A model generated the notes under the pieces. It was given only the letters and a program-made list of their open reading frames with translations. It was not told the origin of the DNA and made no database searches. Positions 1-11,949 of a stretch of 64,000 bases of DNA are shown here, one piece after another. Every line of letters starts with the position of its first letter. The stretch's first letter is position 1. The translations under genes and the position numbers were made by a program. The stretch covers positions 744,001-808,000 of the forward strand of contig JAQOTA010000060.1 in assembly GCA_029532415.1 (NCBI GenBank), given 5' to 3'. Source of the DNA: Marasmius tenuissimus (taxonomy: Eukaryota; Basidiomycota; Agaricomycetes; Agaricales; Marasmiaceae).

Positions 1-1035
1 AGGTCTCTTCCTTGGTGTGACGTCTTCTGGCCCTGATGAGTCTGTCCCGCTGGGGTAGCCACCCTCATCGGATTCCTCCGTCGAAACAATCACGCTTCTG
101 GATACTGATGCGAAGGAGGAGGATCCAGAGCTATCATAGGGATAGATCTGGAAAGAACCTTGTGAGGAGGATGAACGTTGAGATACGGATGTTTCGGTGC
201 TCCTTGAGCGTATCTTTGGAGAATTGGGCGTAACTAGAGGTCGTGGGGATGTTGGAATGACAGGAGAAGGCCCGGGTCTGTTTGTCCGATCAACTATCAC
301 GACGCTCACAAGACTTTCAGGTTCAGACAAATCGGAATCGACATCGCGTTGGATGAGTAAAGGTCGTGTCCTCCGAATCGGAGCTGCTCGTATAGGGCTA
401 GAATCCGGTAATACAAACGACGTGGGAGGTTGAGATGGCGTCGATGTGGGTATATGTGGTTGCTGACTTGCAGGCGTGGCTGCCACTGGCACATCTGATT
501 CTGGCGTGCCAAGAGGCCGCCGACCCTGCTCATTCGTGTTATTCTGTTCATCACTGACAACAGTGGTGGACTCTGGAATTGAGAAAACCGGCGAGGGAGC
601 GCGCCTTTGTTCCGGAACAGCATGAGGCTCTTGTCGAGTAGGCCCACGCGACTCGGCAGCTGCTACAGATTGAGGTCGGCCTTGGACTGGGTTTGGAGCA
701 TGATTCCCATTGGATTCTGCCCTATTGCGGTTCCTTGCGAGTGTATCCGCGTCTACGACTTTAACTTCGCCTCGGTCGCAGAAACCCTGGTACGCAGCGC
801 GAGCAGCATCTCCACTGGGGTATCTGAACAGAAAAGTTATTTGGTAAGTAGAACAATACAAACGAATCGAGCCTACCTGGAGAATCGAGCACCAGAAAGC
901 CCATTTACGAGTGGATCGACCTCGTTCCTGACAAGTTGGTTGACTCATCTATATCCCAAGAATCCAAGGGTTCGCTTACCAGTCTGAAAACACACCCGTA
1001 TCTCTTCCAACAATAACTGCGTACCATTTAACCAT
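1..1035 (-). CDS. RNase H1 N-terminal (viroplasmin-like) domain protein, 3' end outside window
   Basis: The gene reads leftward and its C-terminus lies outside the window. The first codons (ATG at 1033-1035) give MVKWYAVIVGRDTGVFSDW. After an intron at 928-979 come NEVDPLVNGLSGARFSR and, after a second intron at 824-876, YPSGDAARAAYQGF. This is the RNase H1 N-terminal/caulimovirus viroplasmin fold: a Trp-Tyr-Ala-Val strand, a Gly-Arg-x-Thr-Gly-hairpin and a SGAR.KRYPS-type end. In RNase H1 the fold binds RNA/DNA hybrids or dsRNA. The rest, more than 230 residues, is rich in Pro, Ser, Thr and Arg, looks disordered, and ends in Ser-rich stretches. No RNase H catalytic domain is visible before the edge. 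Agaricomycete genomes often carry such stand-alone domains. The function is unknown; nucleic-acid binding is an inference from the fold. Confidence 0.8.
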
Positions 1036-1298
1036 CCTCCTTTCATTTGCTGCTGTAAAGTCGAGGATATACAGCAATTCGCAGTGGTGAATCTGGGATA
1101 AAAGAAGCGTGCATTTCGTGATTGTGATGGGAACAATAGGCGAGTGGCCACCAAATTCTCACGCCTGCGACGCGTACGCGTTAATTAACTTTCCCTTCCT
1201 GAGGCAGCGTGAGGGTAATCTTGAAAACATCCATTATGATAATAGGGATATCTACCGGTGAAATGCACTCATAGCAAGAAGACTAGCGAAAGCAAGAA

Positions 1299-2390
1299 TT
1301 AAACAGAAATATAACCACCACGACTAGATGTCCGTCGAGGCCTAACAGAAGAACATAAATGGGAGACAACGTCGCTCAACATATACGGAACCTCTTTCCA
1401 AAAATCGCGATGTCTGATACATAAAATTGTGAGACACTTGTAAGGTCAGGTAAATAGGAATCACGCACGGAATCAAGTCCATCCCACTGGCGCCATAAGT
1501 AGAGTAATTGTAGTAGGCACCTAGTCCGAAATAGGCAGCCAGAGCGAGTAAAAGTCTGAAGCAAGGTCAGCACTCGATTGAACACGTATCAAGATGGCGG
1601 ACGTACACGAGGAAGAACCATCCTATCCCACTGCCAACACTCTCTGAGTCTTTGGGGTCGTCACCCCCACTGGGATCACCGCCATCTTTTCCGCCCTCGT
1701 CTCCGTTTGATCTACACGCCTCTGGGGCGCTCCATTCAATCTTCACTTGCGAGTTGAGGTACGAGATGAACTTTGGAGAGGACTCTTCTTTTGCACATAG
1801 TAAAGTCACGTTAAGTGACTGTGGTTTGCTGTCCTCGCCGGATGGGGGGTAGGACGCGCCATGGAAGATGAGAGAGACTCCTTGGGATGCTTTATACGTG
1901 TTCATAAGTAAAATAAGGTCGGAAAGAAGCCGGGCAAATCAGACTCACGTACATGATAAGAGAGACGAAGCAAAGTTTAGGGAAGCGGTTTGTGCAACGG
2001 GTATAACAGCGACTGTTCTATCTTCTTGGCCAGGCCGCTTGTTGACCTTGGTCAAGCAGCAGCGGGTACCAGATGGACACTAGATGTCGAAAACTCAATC
2101 GCAAGCTCACTAGTTGACAGGATTGCGCATACCTGATCTTCCCTTGGTATGGATTTGAGCGTCAGGTCCTCGCACAGATTAAACAATACGGTGTCTGTCA
2201 TCTTTGAAGGTGGTGTTTCCCTTTCCCGTTCCATGCTTCTCTCGCCGGCCAAGGTGGTCAAATTGAACTTGCGATTGTCAATTGAAAATGTGCAGTCAAA
2301 AGCTGGCTCCTCGAATGCCAGAACGGAAGAAGTTATGAGGAGGAAAAAGAGAAAAGAACGTGAAATTTGCAGGCTGTTTCTGAGAGCCAT
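1299..2390 (-). CDS. ATG27: Autophagy protein Atg27 (mannose-6-phosphate-receptor-like membrane protein)
   Basis: A type I membrane protein that, in yeast, cycles between vacuole, Golgi and Atg9 vesicles. The start MALRNSLQISRSFLFFLLI is a clear signal peptide. The luminal part follows the family pattern: FDCTFSIDNRKFNLTTLAG, TPPSKMTDTVLFNLCEDL, then DQ-CPSGTRCCLTKVNKR across an intron (2080-2132), AVIPVAQT, and the Cys pair in LNVTLLCAK and KIEWSAPEAC. A Gly/Asp/Ser-rich linker leads to the membrane segment FFLV-LLLALAAYFGLGAYYN, then NYSTYGASGMDLIPHRDFWKE and a short cytosolic tail ending at a stop at 1299-1301. Four introns fit these junctions. An in-frame upstream ATG near 2504 would put residues before the signal peptide, so 2390 is preferred. 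Recognition is secure; localisation comes from the family. Confidence 0.93.
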
Positions 2391-2606
2391 AATGACAGAG
2401 AGAAGGACAAAACCAAGAAGGGAGATATACGTTGCCCGCAGCCGTGAAGATCTGCCTGCAGTGACTGACCTGGACAGAGGGGTTGTTTGCTGTGTCACGC
2501 GCACACGTCACAAAATCTTGGGCGCGACTCAGAGTCCACTGGTACGAGGCTGGTGCCTATTACGCGGTGTTACATACAAGTACTACAAGTCTGTTCTACA
2601 TCCAAT

Positions 2607-4337
2607 CTATCCACCGAAACGAGCCAATCGTCGTCGTCGTATCTCATCGTGATCGACAACTTGCGCGGGCTGCTCAGAAGGCGGTTCAGACTCGTCCTCT
2701 GAAAAGTCAGACACTGTGCTCGCAGTGTCGGTAGTGCCCTTTGTAGATTGGGTAGCTGATGAAGACGAGCCCGTCGATGTGGGCTGTTCAACGGGTGCCC
2801 AACCTTCTGGCATCTCCTCCAGAGAAGCCCTCAGTGCTGCTTGCAACTCTGCATCGTCGTCATCATACACATGTTCCCGCTGGAAGCTGGGGAGTTGAGG
2901 GGTCGAGGAGACGTCCACATTCATATCACTTCCGCCGTCATCACTTCCTTCCTGTGCCCGCTTTTCGTCGGCAGCTTTCGCCAGTGCCTCGCTCTCCGCA
3001 ATAACACGCCTCAACATCTCTTCGTAGTCTTCATCTTCGTCTCTTCGGACCGGTCTATTACCCTCGTGCCACAGTTCTTGCTGAGCCTGGTGCTGCTCGG
3101 CCGTCATCTGCTCGAGCATTCTCCGACCTCGTTCCCTACTAGCAGCGGCCAGCAGTGCGGCATCGTCGCTCGGATCTGGGGGCGAGACAGAACCGTCTTG
3201 TCGCGCGGGGGTGAGGTCTCCGGACCCGCCTCCAGAAGACGGGCCAGAGTCCGGTAAGGGTATGGGTCTCCGAACGAGTTGAGGGGGCTGTACTGATGGT
3301 TCGGCCACGGGACCGCCCAAAGACGCGTGTAAGGCAGCTTGCAGTTCCCAATCTTCATCTTCCAATCCTTCTACGTCAGACGCACCACCTGCCAGGGATG
3401 TCGAGGGATCTTGCAAATTGTCTTCGGATATAGTAGCGGCAAGCTCGTCGACCTCTGTTCGGGGTAAGGAACTCGAGGGACTGGCAGGTCGGATCACAAA
3501 CACCGAATATCCTAACGTAGATCTTGTTTTAATACTGGTCTCCGAACAACACGAGATAGGAAACGATTTACCGTCAGCTTCGGCTTGTTGTAGAACCATC
3601 CCCAGATACAATCTACCCACCCACTTGGGTGCGGGCAGAAGTGAATTCAAATCGAACCAATGTCCGTTGCTGTCGTCGATGCCAAACCGACGAAGAGTAT
3701 ACCAGTGTTCCTGATAGTTCAATATAAACGCCTGTTGAGTACTTTCAAAAGTTCAGAATCCGAGGTAGAGGAGTCTGTGAAGGGATCGTGGCGCACTGGG
3801 GATGATCCTGATAGGCCCTCATCTCTTCTCCTCTCCATCGTGTGAGACTGTAAAGCAAGAAGAGGCCGAATCAGAGCTCTAAAACCCAGATCCGCGGAAT
3901 CCTGCGACTACTCACCTCAAGCCCCATACCGACAACGCGTTCTCGAGCACCTGGACCGAGAAGAATCCTATGAAAAATGTCCTCAGTTCCTTTCCCGACT
4001 CGAACTACAAAGGAAAGAAACCTGTGTCATCCATATTGCTGCTGTGTGCTCCGTGGTCATCGTCATAGCTCTGTTCGAGGCTGTCTAGATTCCTTGCGAT
4101 TTCTGAGAGATCGGGGGCCGTAAACTAAGTGGAAGAATGAGTTCCATTTCACCTTGAGAAAGACTTCTGGCCATACATAGTTCCCTTCTACAAGACCGTG
4201 AATTGAGGTGGTGTGGCACATCTCGATACGGGCCACTTACGGAGGAGGTTGTTGAGGGCATGTTGAGCACATAGCATCGATCCAGATTGTTGCTTTTCGT
4301 GGTAAATCGTTCGGGTTAGGTGATCGAGTCTGGACAT
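2607..4337 (-). CDS. Ataxin-3-type deubiquitinase (Josephin domain with ubiquitin-interacting motifs)
   Basis: A cysteine protease that trims ubiquitin chains. The start MSRLDHLTRTIYHEKQQSG runs into the catalytic block SMLCAQHALNNLL, with the nucleophile Cys and oxyanion Gln. Later exons give FTAPDLSEIARNLD, the GFFSVQVLENALSVWGL helix, then NYQEHWYTLRRFG with the catalytic His and HWFDLNSLLPAPKW with the catalytic Asn, and YLGMVLQQAEADG before GYSVFVIRP. The long last exon has UIM-like helices DEDWELQAALHASLGG, an acidic EEMLRRVIAESEALAKA helix, and DDDAELQAALRASLEE. The C-terminus is a basic IRRRRLARFGG, which recalls the Arg-rich VCP/p97-binding motif of human ataxin-3 (inference). The triad is complete and the protein looks intact. 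It lies 293 bp downstream of the TMEM184-like gene on the same strand. Confidence 0.93.
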
Positions 4338-4630
4338 TGCGCAACGAGCGTCGTAGACACCGACAATGTGAAGATGGTATCGTGATGGAAGCGGTCAAAG
4401 GCAAGATCGTTGGGGCGACAGCGCGAACAATGTCTTTGACTCGCTGCCACGCGTGACGTAATCTCTCTAAACCACTGACAAAAGACCACAGCTTGACTAG
4501 TATAAATTACCATGCATGCAATATAACTTATATGTCCTGGATACGATAAGGTTGAAATCGAGATGAAATGGGTATCGAATGAAGATGGAAGATATATAAT
4601 CATAAGTAACCTATCCCCACTTCATGAACC

Positions 4631-6898
4631 CTAACGATGTGATCCTCCGTTTAGTTCAGTCGTTGAATCGTGCTGTATCGATGCGGACCGACCACCATAT
4701 GTATACGGTGCTAATCTTATGTCCTCATCGTAGCTCGTCCTTGACTGCGCAGCGAGAGGATACTCACTATGGGTAGTCGAGCCTCCCCTCGAAGTGGTTT
4801 TCGCGTAGGGTCCTCTTCCGGAGACCCCGAATGCGTCTGCGAAGCTGGCCCTGTGCCCATGGCCATGCGCCGTAGGGACGCCACGATAATAGTCGTAAAA
4901 AAACTTGAATGAAGCCCATATTTCCCTGCCGAAATCGGCTGAAATTTGGGGTGAGTATGACATCGGGAGCCGTGGTCGAAAACTGCATACCATAGTTGAT
5001 CCTGTAGAGGTGAAGGATGTACGTCGTCAATGTGAAACAAAGAGCATGTTAGAGAAGACTTACGAGTCTAATAAGGGTTTCCAAATGCTCGTTGGTGGTT
5101 TACCAGGTTTTCGGTATTCTCTGGCACTGTAGGCCCACCACATGAGAATAGAAAAGAATATCATCTGGAACCAGAATGAACGTTCCACCCACATGCCACT
5201 CTGATGATATGCATACGCACCTCGATGCATATGGCCAATGCATTCAGACCGTTAGAGATGTTGGTTGCAGTCCAGTATTGAGTTGCTTCAGACGGTGAGT
5301 GCGTTACAAACCGGTTGAGCGCAGAAGGAAAGTTTTATACCTTTGATAACATGCCCTTCCAACGCCGTAAACTGATGACGGGTCGAGTATGATCAGGAGG
5401 AAAGTGGGAGTTGATATGAAGCATCGCTCACCACAAAGCCTTGGTAGAACGTGAACATCACGATCAACTTAATCGCCAGGAACTTCGCAAGAGGTCTCCG
5501 GTTTGCCAGTTCCTCCTTAGTCAATCCGTAGAACACAAGCAGTCCATACAGCGCAATACTGCAGATGCACATTCAGTCGAAGATATCAAGATTATGAGAA
5601 CGCCCCCCAACACATACCTTATACTTATAAAATCGACTATCTCCAGGTAGACATTTGCCCAATGGAAATCAAAACCAGCCGGTTCGCACAGAACCCCGTA
5701 GGCTTCACATATTATGCCAACTATTGTGACGACTGCCTTCGCCATGAGTATGCGTGTTTTGCGCTCCTGAACACAGGGGGACCTACGAGGGCGTATGATA
5801 ACGTATTGTAGTACAGACCACTGGAATTGGATATGAGCATAATCTGCAATATTGAAGAAAACAAGAGCTGACTTTGACTGTGTACATAAAATATGCCTTG
5901 ATTGATTTGAGCATCCAGATTCATTGAATATTGCAGGGAAGTACCTTCGTGGGGCGGTATCTCCAGCAACAAAACTATCGGGATTGTGGTTGAGTTAAAG
6001 TCACGAAGGGACATCAGGGTGACTACTAACGGGGATGGGTAGTTTTGATTTATCTTTGCGTGCAATCGCATTGTCTGCCGAATTGCCCGCTGCGGTGGCG
6101 GCCACGTATTCAATGAGTAGTAGCCTGTTTGAGGATCGTTAGTACGACGGAATGACAACCTAAGGCATGGAAGTACAGGAATGCGCTCAAAGTCACAGCC
6201 TGTTGGAAAAATCAGACGTGCTTAGTTCAGTGTGGCCAGGAGACAGACCTCATAAGCTGCAGGTAAATGGTCAACCAGTATTCAAGATTGTGACAGCACT
6301 GACGCCGACATACCGACTTGGACAAGCGAATAGTAGGTGTAGTGTCGAAAGAAACGGTATGAGAAGAACGATATGATGGCATAAACTGGCGGCATATAAA
6401 GGACCCGCAGGCTGACCGAACAGGACCAAGCGTGAAGTTAGTTTTCGCGTGTGACTCCCTGACATCGTACGAACATTTGACGCTGCTCCTTGCGATTGGT
6501 GTAGCTCCTGTAATGGGTTTGAGGTTTGAGTTGGTTGAAGCACCCCGGGCTACATACCTGCAATGCTGGAGGACAGATATCGATGATATTATAACAGTCT
6601 GGAGGAAAAGGTTGCAGAGAGATTAGTGGCACAGGAAACAGTCTTGCTGCATGACAGACGTACGACAACCGTACAAACGCCTATGAACCGAACGACTTCA
6701 GCAAATTCGAAAGCAAGATATAGTTAGCTCGTACCCGCAATCGTCCATCCTATACGATGATTACTCCAGTGTATTCCGTCTGAATCCCTGTCCCAGATGC
6801 GAGTCGGACAAGGCTTTATGAAGCAGCTGATAGAAAGAGACTGACCAGAACTTCGACTGGTCTATAACCTGTTGATTTTCCTCTGGGCAAACGGCCAT
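4631..6898 (-). CDS. TMEM184/DUF300 (organic solute transporter alpha-like) multi-spanning membrane protein
   Basis: This belongs to the OST-alpha/TMEM184 family of seven-helix membrane proteins. The first exon MAVCPEENQQVIDQSKFW joins DSDGIHWSNHRIGWTIAG, then TVIISSISVLQHCR, SYTNRKEQRQ, RVLYMPPVYAIISFFSYRFF with RHYTYYSLVQ, and AYEAVTLSAFLYF. The strongest marker is IEYVAATAAGNSADNAIARK before DKSKLPIPV, matching the family's LIEYIA..AAG.....AI.RKD loop. Downstream are MIFFSILMWWAYSAREY, KPGKPPTSIWKPLLDSINY and DFGREIWASFKFFYDYYRGV, then a Gly/Ser/His-rich cytosolic tail. About ten short introns are needed. The donor of intron 1 is GTCAGT, and alternatives read into a stop. Human TMEM184 and fungal relatives are linked to vacuolar or solute transport, but the substrate is unknown. 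Confidence 0.88.
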
Positions 6899-8904
6899 GT
6901 AGCATGTAGAGGGGAGAGTACTGCCTTCACAACTGGCAACTGCGCATCGTCTCCACAGTTACACTGCACCATTGTTGCTCTAAGTCACGTGCTCTCACGT
7001 AATTATGTTCGGCTCGGCCCGCAGGCCCCGCATTTCCCTTACGTAGTGTAGTCACTGTCAGCCAAATCCACTTCGACTATTGCTCTTAGTCTCGTCCACG
7101 ACGTCGGCCATGTTCACTGCCCGCCACTCAGTACCTCCTCGCTGTACACAGATTTCAATATGACGTCTGGAATGAAAGTGCGAGAGGTATAAAGCCCAAT
7201 TATTCTGATTCTTCTGGAGCTGATCTTTTACCAGTTCATGAACTTGGGGTTCATGTCGCGAGACTACCATCTGGATAGTCGACCTTGGTTGGCTTTTTCA
7301 ACACCGTTGGTCTTCTGTGAACCACGAGCAGGAGGCCCGGACCCGGACCTAAGAGTGCAATGAAAACGTCAATCAACGTGCAACCGGTATCGCCACATAA
7401 CTCCCCGGCTTGATCAGAAGCGAAACAAGCCGCGCTTTTTGACTACCGAACGCTTCATGGCTTCATGTGAAGGCCACATCGATACATCGGAGAATGTGTT
7501 TGCGAACTCTCCTAGTCCCCGTTGTCCTCATGTGTGCGAAAGAACACACCTTCAGGCTTGTTCTTGGCGAGCAAGGGGACCACATACAGACATCAGAACA
7601 CAAGCACGGTGTTCTCAACACAGATATTGGTGAATGCCGCAACTTCTTTGACATGTCTAGGTTTGATTGAATGTTTGGTTTCGACTAGACTTATATTATC
7701 CCCGATGAAACATGGCTTGAATTTCTAAGTCACCATTAAGTCCGCTGTTTCGATCACGAGCAACATTCTCGCCTGTTTTCTTAGAGCCCATGCTGACGGC
7801 CCTCCAACTCAGCGCGTGCAGGCGGGGCTCTTAGCAACTTCCTAGTCTGGCAAGATGGTACAAATGGTACAGGCGGTTCCGGTACCATGCGGCGTGGCAT
7901 TAGGAAGATTAGGAAGACGAGGAACCTCGAAGCGAGGTCAGACAACGCGTGGGCATTTGCGATGGTTATCGGTGAATATGTAGGTGTATGTTCGCCTTCA
8001 AGTACCGACGGATTCATCCGGCAAACTAATGCATATGGAGCTCTAGGTTACATCGACGAAAGGAGTACCAACCCAGGTCACCTCATGTCCGCGGAATTCT
8101 TGGTTCCTTGAATCGCGGCCACTGGCGGGATAACCGAGTACAGCCGCCTTTCTCGTTTTGTTACGGCGAGTGAATTTTTGATGAGACTTGATTGCGCCGG
8201 GTACGGGTACGCATACAGATTTATGTGCAGTATCAAACATAATTACGACAGCAGCCGGATGGCGATCTCGTGCAAGGAAGTGTTCTCAGCTTCCCCTTCC
8301 CTCGCCCGATATAGCTCAAGATAGGCCTTGAACAAAGTAAGTGGCACCGCAGCAGATCTTCGCGTCCATCTGCACCCGAAGCCTCGTTACCTCCCCAAGC
8401 AGGCAGCTGGGCTTGTGAATGGCCTTCTGTTGCCATTCCGACATCAAATACAAGTCCGGCACTCAACCAGAGTCTTAACAATTCCTCTTCCCCCTTCTCC
8501 ACTACCCCTTGTCCTTGGGAACAGGGTCCGGCCTTCATCTGTACATCCATGCATCGTGTATTATTCTAACACGTATATCGTGGAAGGTTCGGGGTATCAG
8601 TTCCCAGAACCGCGGAAACACGACAATCCTCGGAGATTGCGCTCTCGCGCGCTCTCATGAACATTACACTTATGTTATAGTTCGACATTCCGCGAATGTC
8701 AGGTTGTGATTTTCATCACTCATAAACCCAGCCCTGGCCGATCTAGTCACCATCCTTCCTCGCCACCTTCACCACTCCCATCATGGCAAAAAGCTGGTCT
8801 CCTAAACGTTCTCTACTCGAAAGTGAGCCTCACCTTATTCAAAAGCATAGCTTCGTGCACTAAGCCTTTCTGTAGCCGACCGCCTGCTTTGTGCTCCCGG
8901 CACG
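6899..8904. other. 2-kb gene-poor divergent spacer
   Basis: About 2 kb between the TMEM184-like gene and the acyl-CoA synthetase. Open frames here are short (at most about 105 codons), overlap on both strands, and show no recognisable domain or splice-joined continuation. It must hold both divergent promoters. I see no transposon ends, no tRNA and no clear long repeat. Confidence 0.6.
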
Positions 8905-11549
8905 ATGCACGAGATGGAAACTTGTCTAGTCGATGGAAGACTGCAACGCGTATATCGTAACTTATGGCCATCTACCCGTGACTTCTGGCTGTCGTCTGTC
9001 GGTCAACATGGTTCCAAAACCTATATCGTTGAGCCAGGAAGACAGAGGACGACCTATCAACAGCTTCATGAGCAGGCAGTACGAGCTGCCAATCTCTTTC
9101 GCCGTGTTTATGGCGTCCGAAAAGGTATGCAGTTTCCCCTCTTAACGAGACTCTGCTTCATCTCCTGGTCGCAGGTGACAGAGTTGGAATATGTTCTAGA
9201 AATTGTGTCGAATACTTTACAGCCTTCTGGGCTTGTCGTATGTCTTTCTATACTCTTCGGCATTGCCAGACTGCTTAGCCACTTTCAAGAACTTCTGGGC
9301 GCCGTTACGGTGAATGTCAACGCGTGAGTATTTACACTTGCTTCTAATGATTGATCCTAACGGCGGTCATAGATGGCTCCCGATCGAACCGTTGTCTTTC
9401 TGCATAACGCACACCGAGTGCAAACTCCTTCTTGTTGATGTAGAACGTGCAGACAAGTTAGAGCCTGCACTCGATGTTATACTCAGCAAGGGTTGCCTCG
9501 AAAACGTCCTGGTCATCACTGTCAATGAAGAGGAACACAGAAGGAGGTGGCGAGGGATGGAGACTTTTCGTTCCGCCTTGCAGGACAACTTGTCCACCAC
9601 TGCAGAACCACTACCCGCTGTCGAAATTGATCCAGAAGACAATGCCGTTATAATGTTCACTTCAGGTTAGTGGGTAGGAACTTTCTTTATGGGTCATTCC
9701 TGAATTCGAGCCTCAGGGACTACTGGACTTCCGAAAGGGGTACTCAGGTGTGTCGAACGGCGGGAAGGAAGGATTTAATAACTGACTGATGAACATAGCA
9801 CTCAACGCCAATTTCTTACAAATATTCTCAATGTGTGTCATCTTTTGCTCTTGTGACTGCGTCCTCCGTGTTGATTTGATCTCACAGACGTTAGTCGGCA
9901 ATCGCAGAGCTGTCTTGCGTCGCGGGGAAGATCTCGCTCCCGCTCAGGACGATGGACCTCAGAAGGGGGCACTAGTTGCCGTGCCCTTGTTCCATGTCAC
10001 GGGTCTCACCAGTTATTCCATGATGGCTACGATGCTCGGATACAAGATCGTCCTTATGCGAAAGTGGTTACCAGAAGAAGGTTGATAGTCTTGCATCGTC
10101 GCTCGCTCGCTAGGACTGAATGGACTTGTTTCTTTAGCCTCCAGGTACAGATACAATTCATGGGACTGCAACAATCTTCTGATCAATATGCTATCACCGA
10201 AGGCTCATTTCAGAAGAAAATATCGGCGTCGCTGGGGGGTGAGTGTAACAGCGCAAAGCCGATTCTGGTCTCTGACTGCGCTTCTCAGTGTTCCTGCTAT
10301 GGTCCAGGACATCATGGACAATTGTGTAGGAAACTGCTCTCTTGAAGGCTTGTTCTTCGGCGGCTCTCCTGCCCCGAATATTTTGGTTGAGACCGCCCGC
10401 AAGGTTTTCCCGAATACTCGATTGTAGGCGGCGAATCTCGCGATACACATCTGGCACGGGAAGCTCACTCGATTCACAGGAGTCAAGCTTATGGGTTGAC
10501 CGAAACAAACTCTATCGCTGTCGCGGTGAGCACGATGCAATGGCATGGGTTATCTCAATAATGTTGACCTCGTTTATGGTGCAGATTGCTGGCGATGATT
10601 ATAATTCAAGACCTACAAGCACGTCCGTCCATTCTTTTGCCCGCCCTTTCCCCGAATTCTGATCAGGTGGTATCCACACAGGGGTATCGCTTGTCCAGTC
10701 AATGACATGCTCGTGATGTCTGGCAACAAAGTCGCCCCTCCGGGGACTGTTGGTGAAATTTGGCTGTGAGTTTACTCAAACTTCTCTCCTTTCTTCCGGA
10801 ATGGAAACGAATGTTCATTCTAGACGCGGCCCGAACGTTATGAAGGGTTACTGGCGCGATCCAGGTGAGTGAGAATCAGGCTTATATGTACAACGAACTC
10901 TAACTCATCCGGTCTGTCAACCTCAGAGGCGACAAGTAAAGTCCTCAACTCCGACGGGTGGCTCAGAACCGGGGATATCGGCATGATGGACGACGAGGGC
11001 TTCCTATATGTCAAGGACAGAATAAAGGACATAATAATACGGGGCGGCGAGAATATCGTGAGTAGCTTCCACACTTCCTCAACCCACAGTACTCAATGAA
11101 AAGCTAGGCCTCCATAGCAGTCGAGAACGCTCTGTACATGGACTCACGAGTCATGGAGGTGGCTGCTGTTGGAGTCCCTGATACTCGTTTGGGAGAACTC
11201 GTTGCAGCCCTTGTATCCGTGAAGCCTCCCTTCCGTGGAAAAGTCACCGAGACTAGCCTCATAGAGCTTGCTCGCAAAAAGTGATCATTCTTTTCACTGT
11301 TGGTTGCATGTTGGCTGACCCAGGCCCATAGACTACCCAGATTTGCAGTCCCAGTGATGATCATTGTACGCGATGAGCCTTTTGGTAAGTGGATCGATCC
11401 CAATTTCTTCGTACGGGTTCTGACTCTTGAACGTAGAATTGACTCCTTCGGGGAAGATAATGAAGGCTCCCTTGCGGGAACTTGCGAAACAGTGCTGGGA
11501 AGATCGACTTAGCAGCCTCCATCAGGACAAAGTTCGCGCGAATTTATGA
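8905..11549 (+). CDS. AMP-dependent acyl-CoA synthetase (4-coumarate/long-chain-fatty-acid CoA ligase family)
   Basis: Adenylate-forming enzyme that activates a carboxylic acid with ATP and joins it to CoA. The first ATG gives [19 protein letters not shown]. Exons join to [39 protein letters not shown] and [12 protein letters not shown]. The P-loop-like A3 motif [12 protein letters not shown] crosses an intron near 9666-9717. Further markers are [34 protein letters not shown] (A5), [27 protein letters not shown] (A7, Asp for ribose), [18 protein letters not shown] (A8), and finally [14 protein letters not shown] with the A10 catalytic Lys. The stop is TGA at 11547-11549. All core motifs are present, so it should be active. 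The substrate cannot be read from sequence: aromatic or fatty acids are both possible. No PTS1 tripeptide is seen (ends RANL). Confidence 0.9.
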
Positions 11550-11949
11550 TGCGTTCCCGACTTGTCGTACGCGTAGGCTCTACCCATAGGATTCATCGAT
11601 AGTATAATTTATCAATTAAAGGTTAGGTCTTCAGCGGCTCCAGCTATATACCTCTATGTATGTGATCGAGGATGTGTATGATTATCTGTATCCCTAGCGC
11701 TTCACATAACGTCTCTCAGTTACAATTGTACTTGTAATATGCGCTCCTTGGATTCAAGTTTTGATAGTTTAACGCTTTTCTAGGAAGCATTACTTATCTG
11801 CTCTCAGTAATCAACCAGAGGGTAATTATAAGGGGAAATCCGTCGGGTGTATAACCTCCCGGTCTTGATACATATATTCCTCCGTCGACAGCTTTGAATA
11901 CAATAAATGATCACGTCCATTTACCTGTGTTGCCCGCACAAGGCCCACT
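11550..11949. other. Convergent 3' intergenic region
   Basis: 400 bp between the stops of the acyl-CoA synthetase and the quinone-oxidoreductase-like gene. It is AT-rich for this window, with stretches such as atagtataatttatcaatt, and has no credible open frame. It presumably holds both 3' UTRs and polyadenylation sites. Confidence 0.5.
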
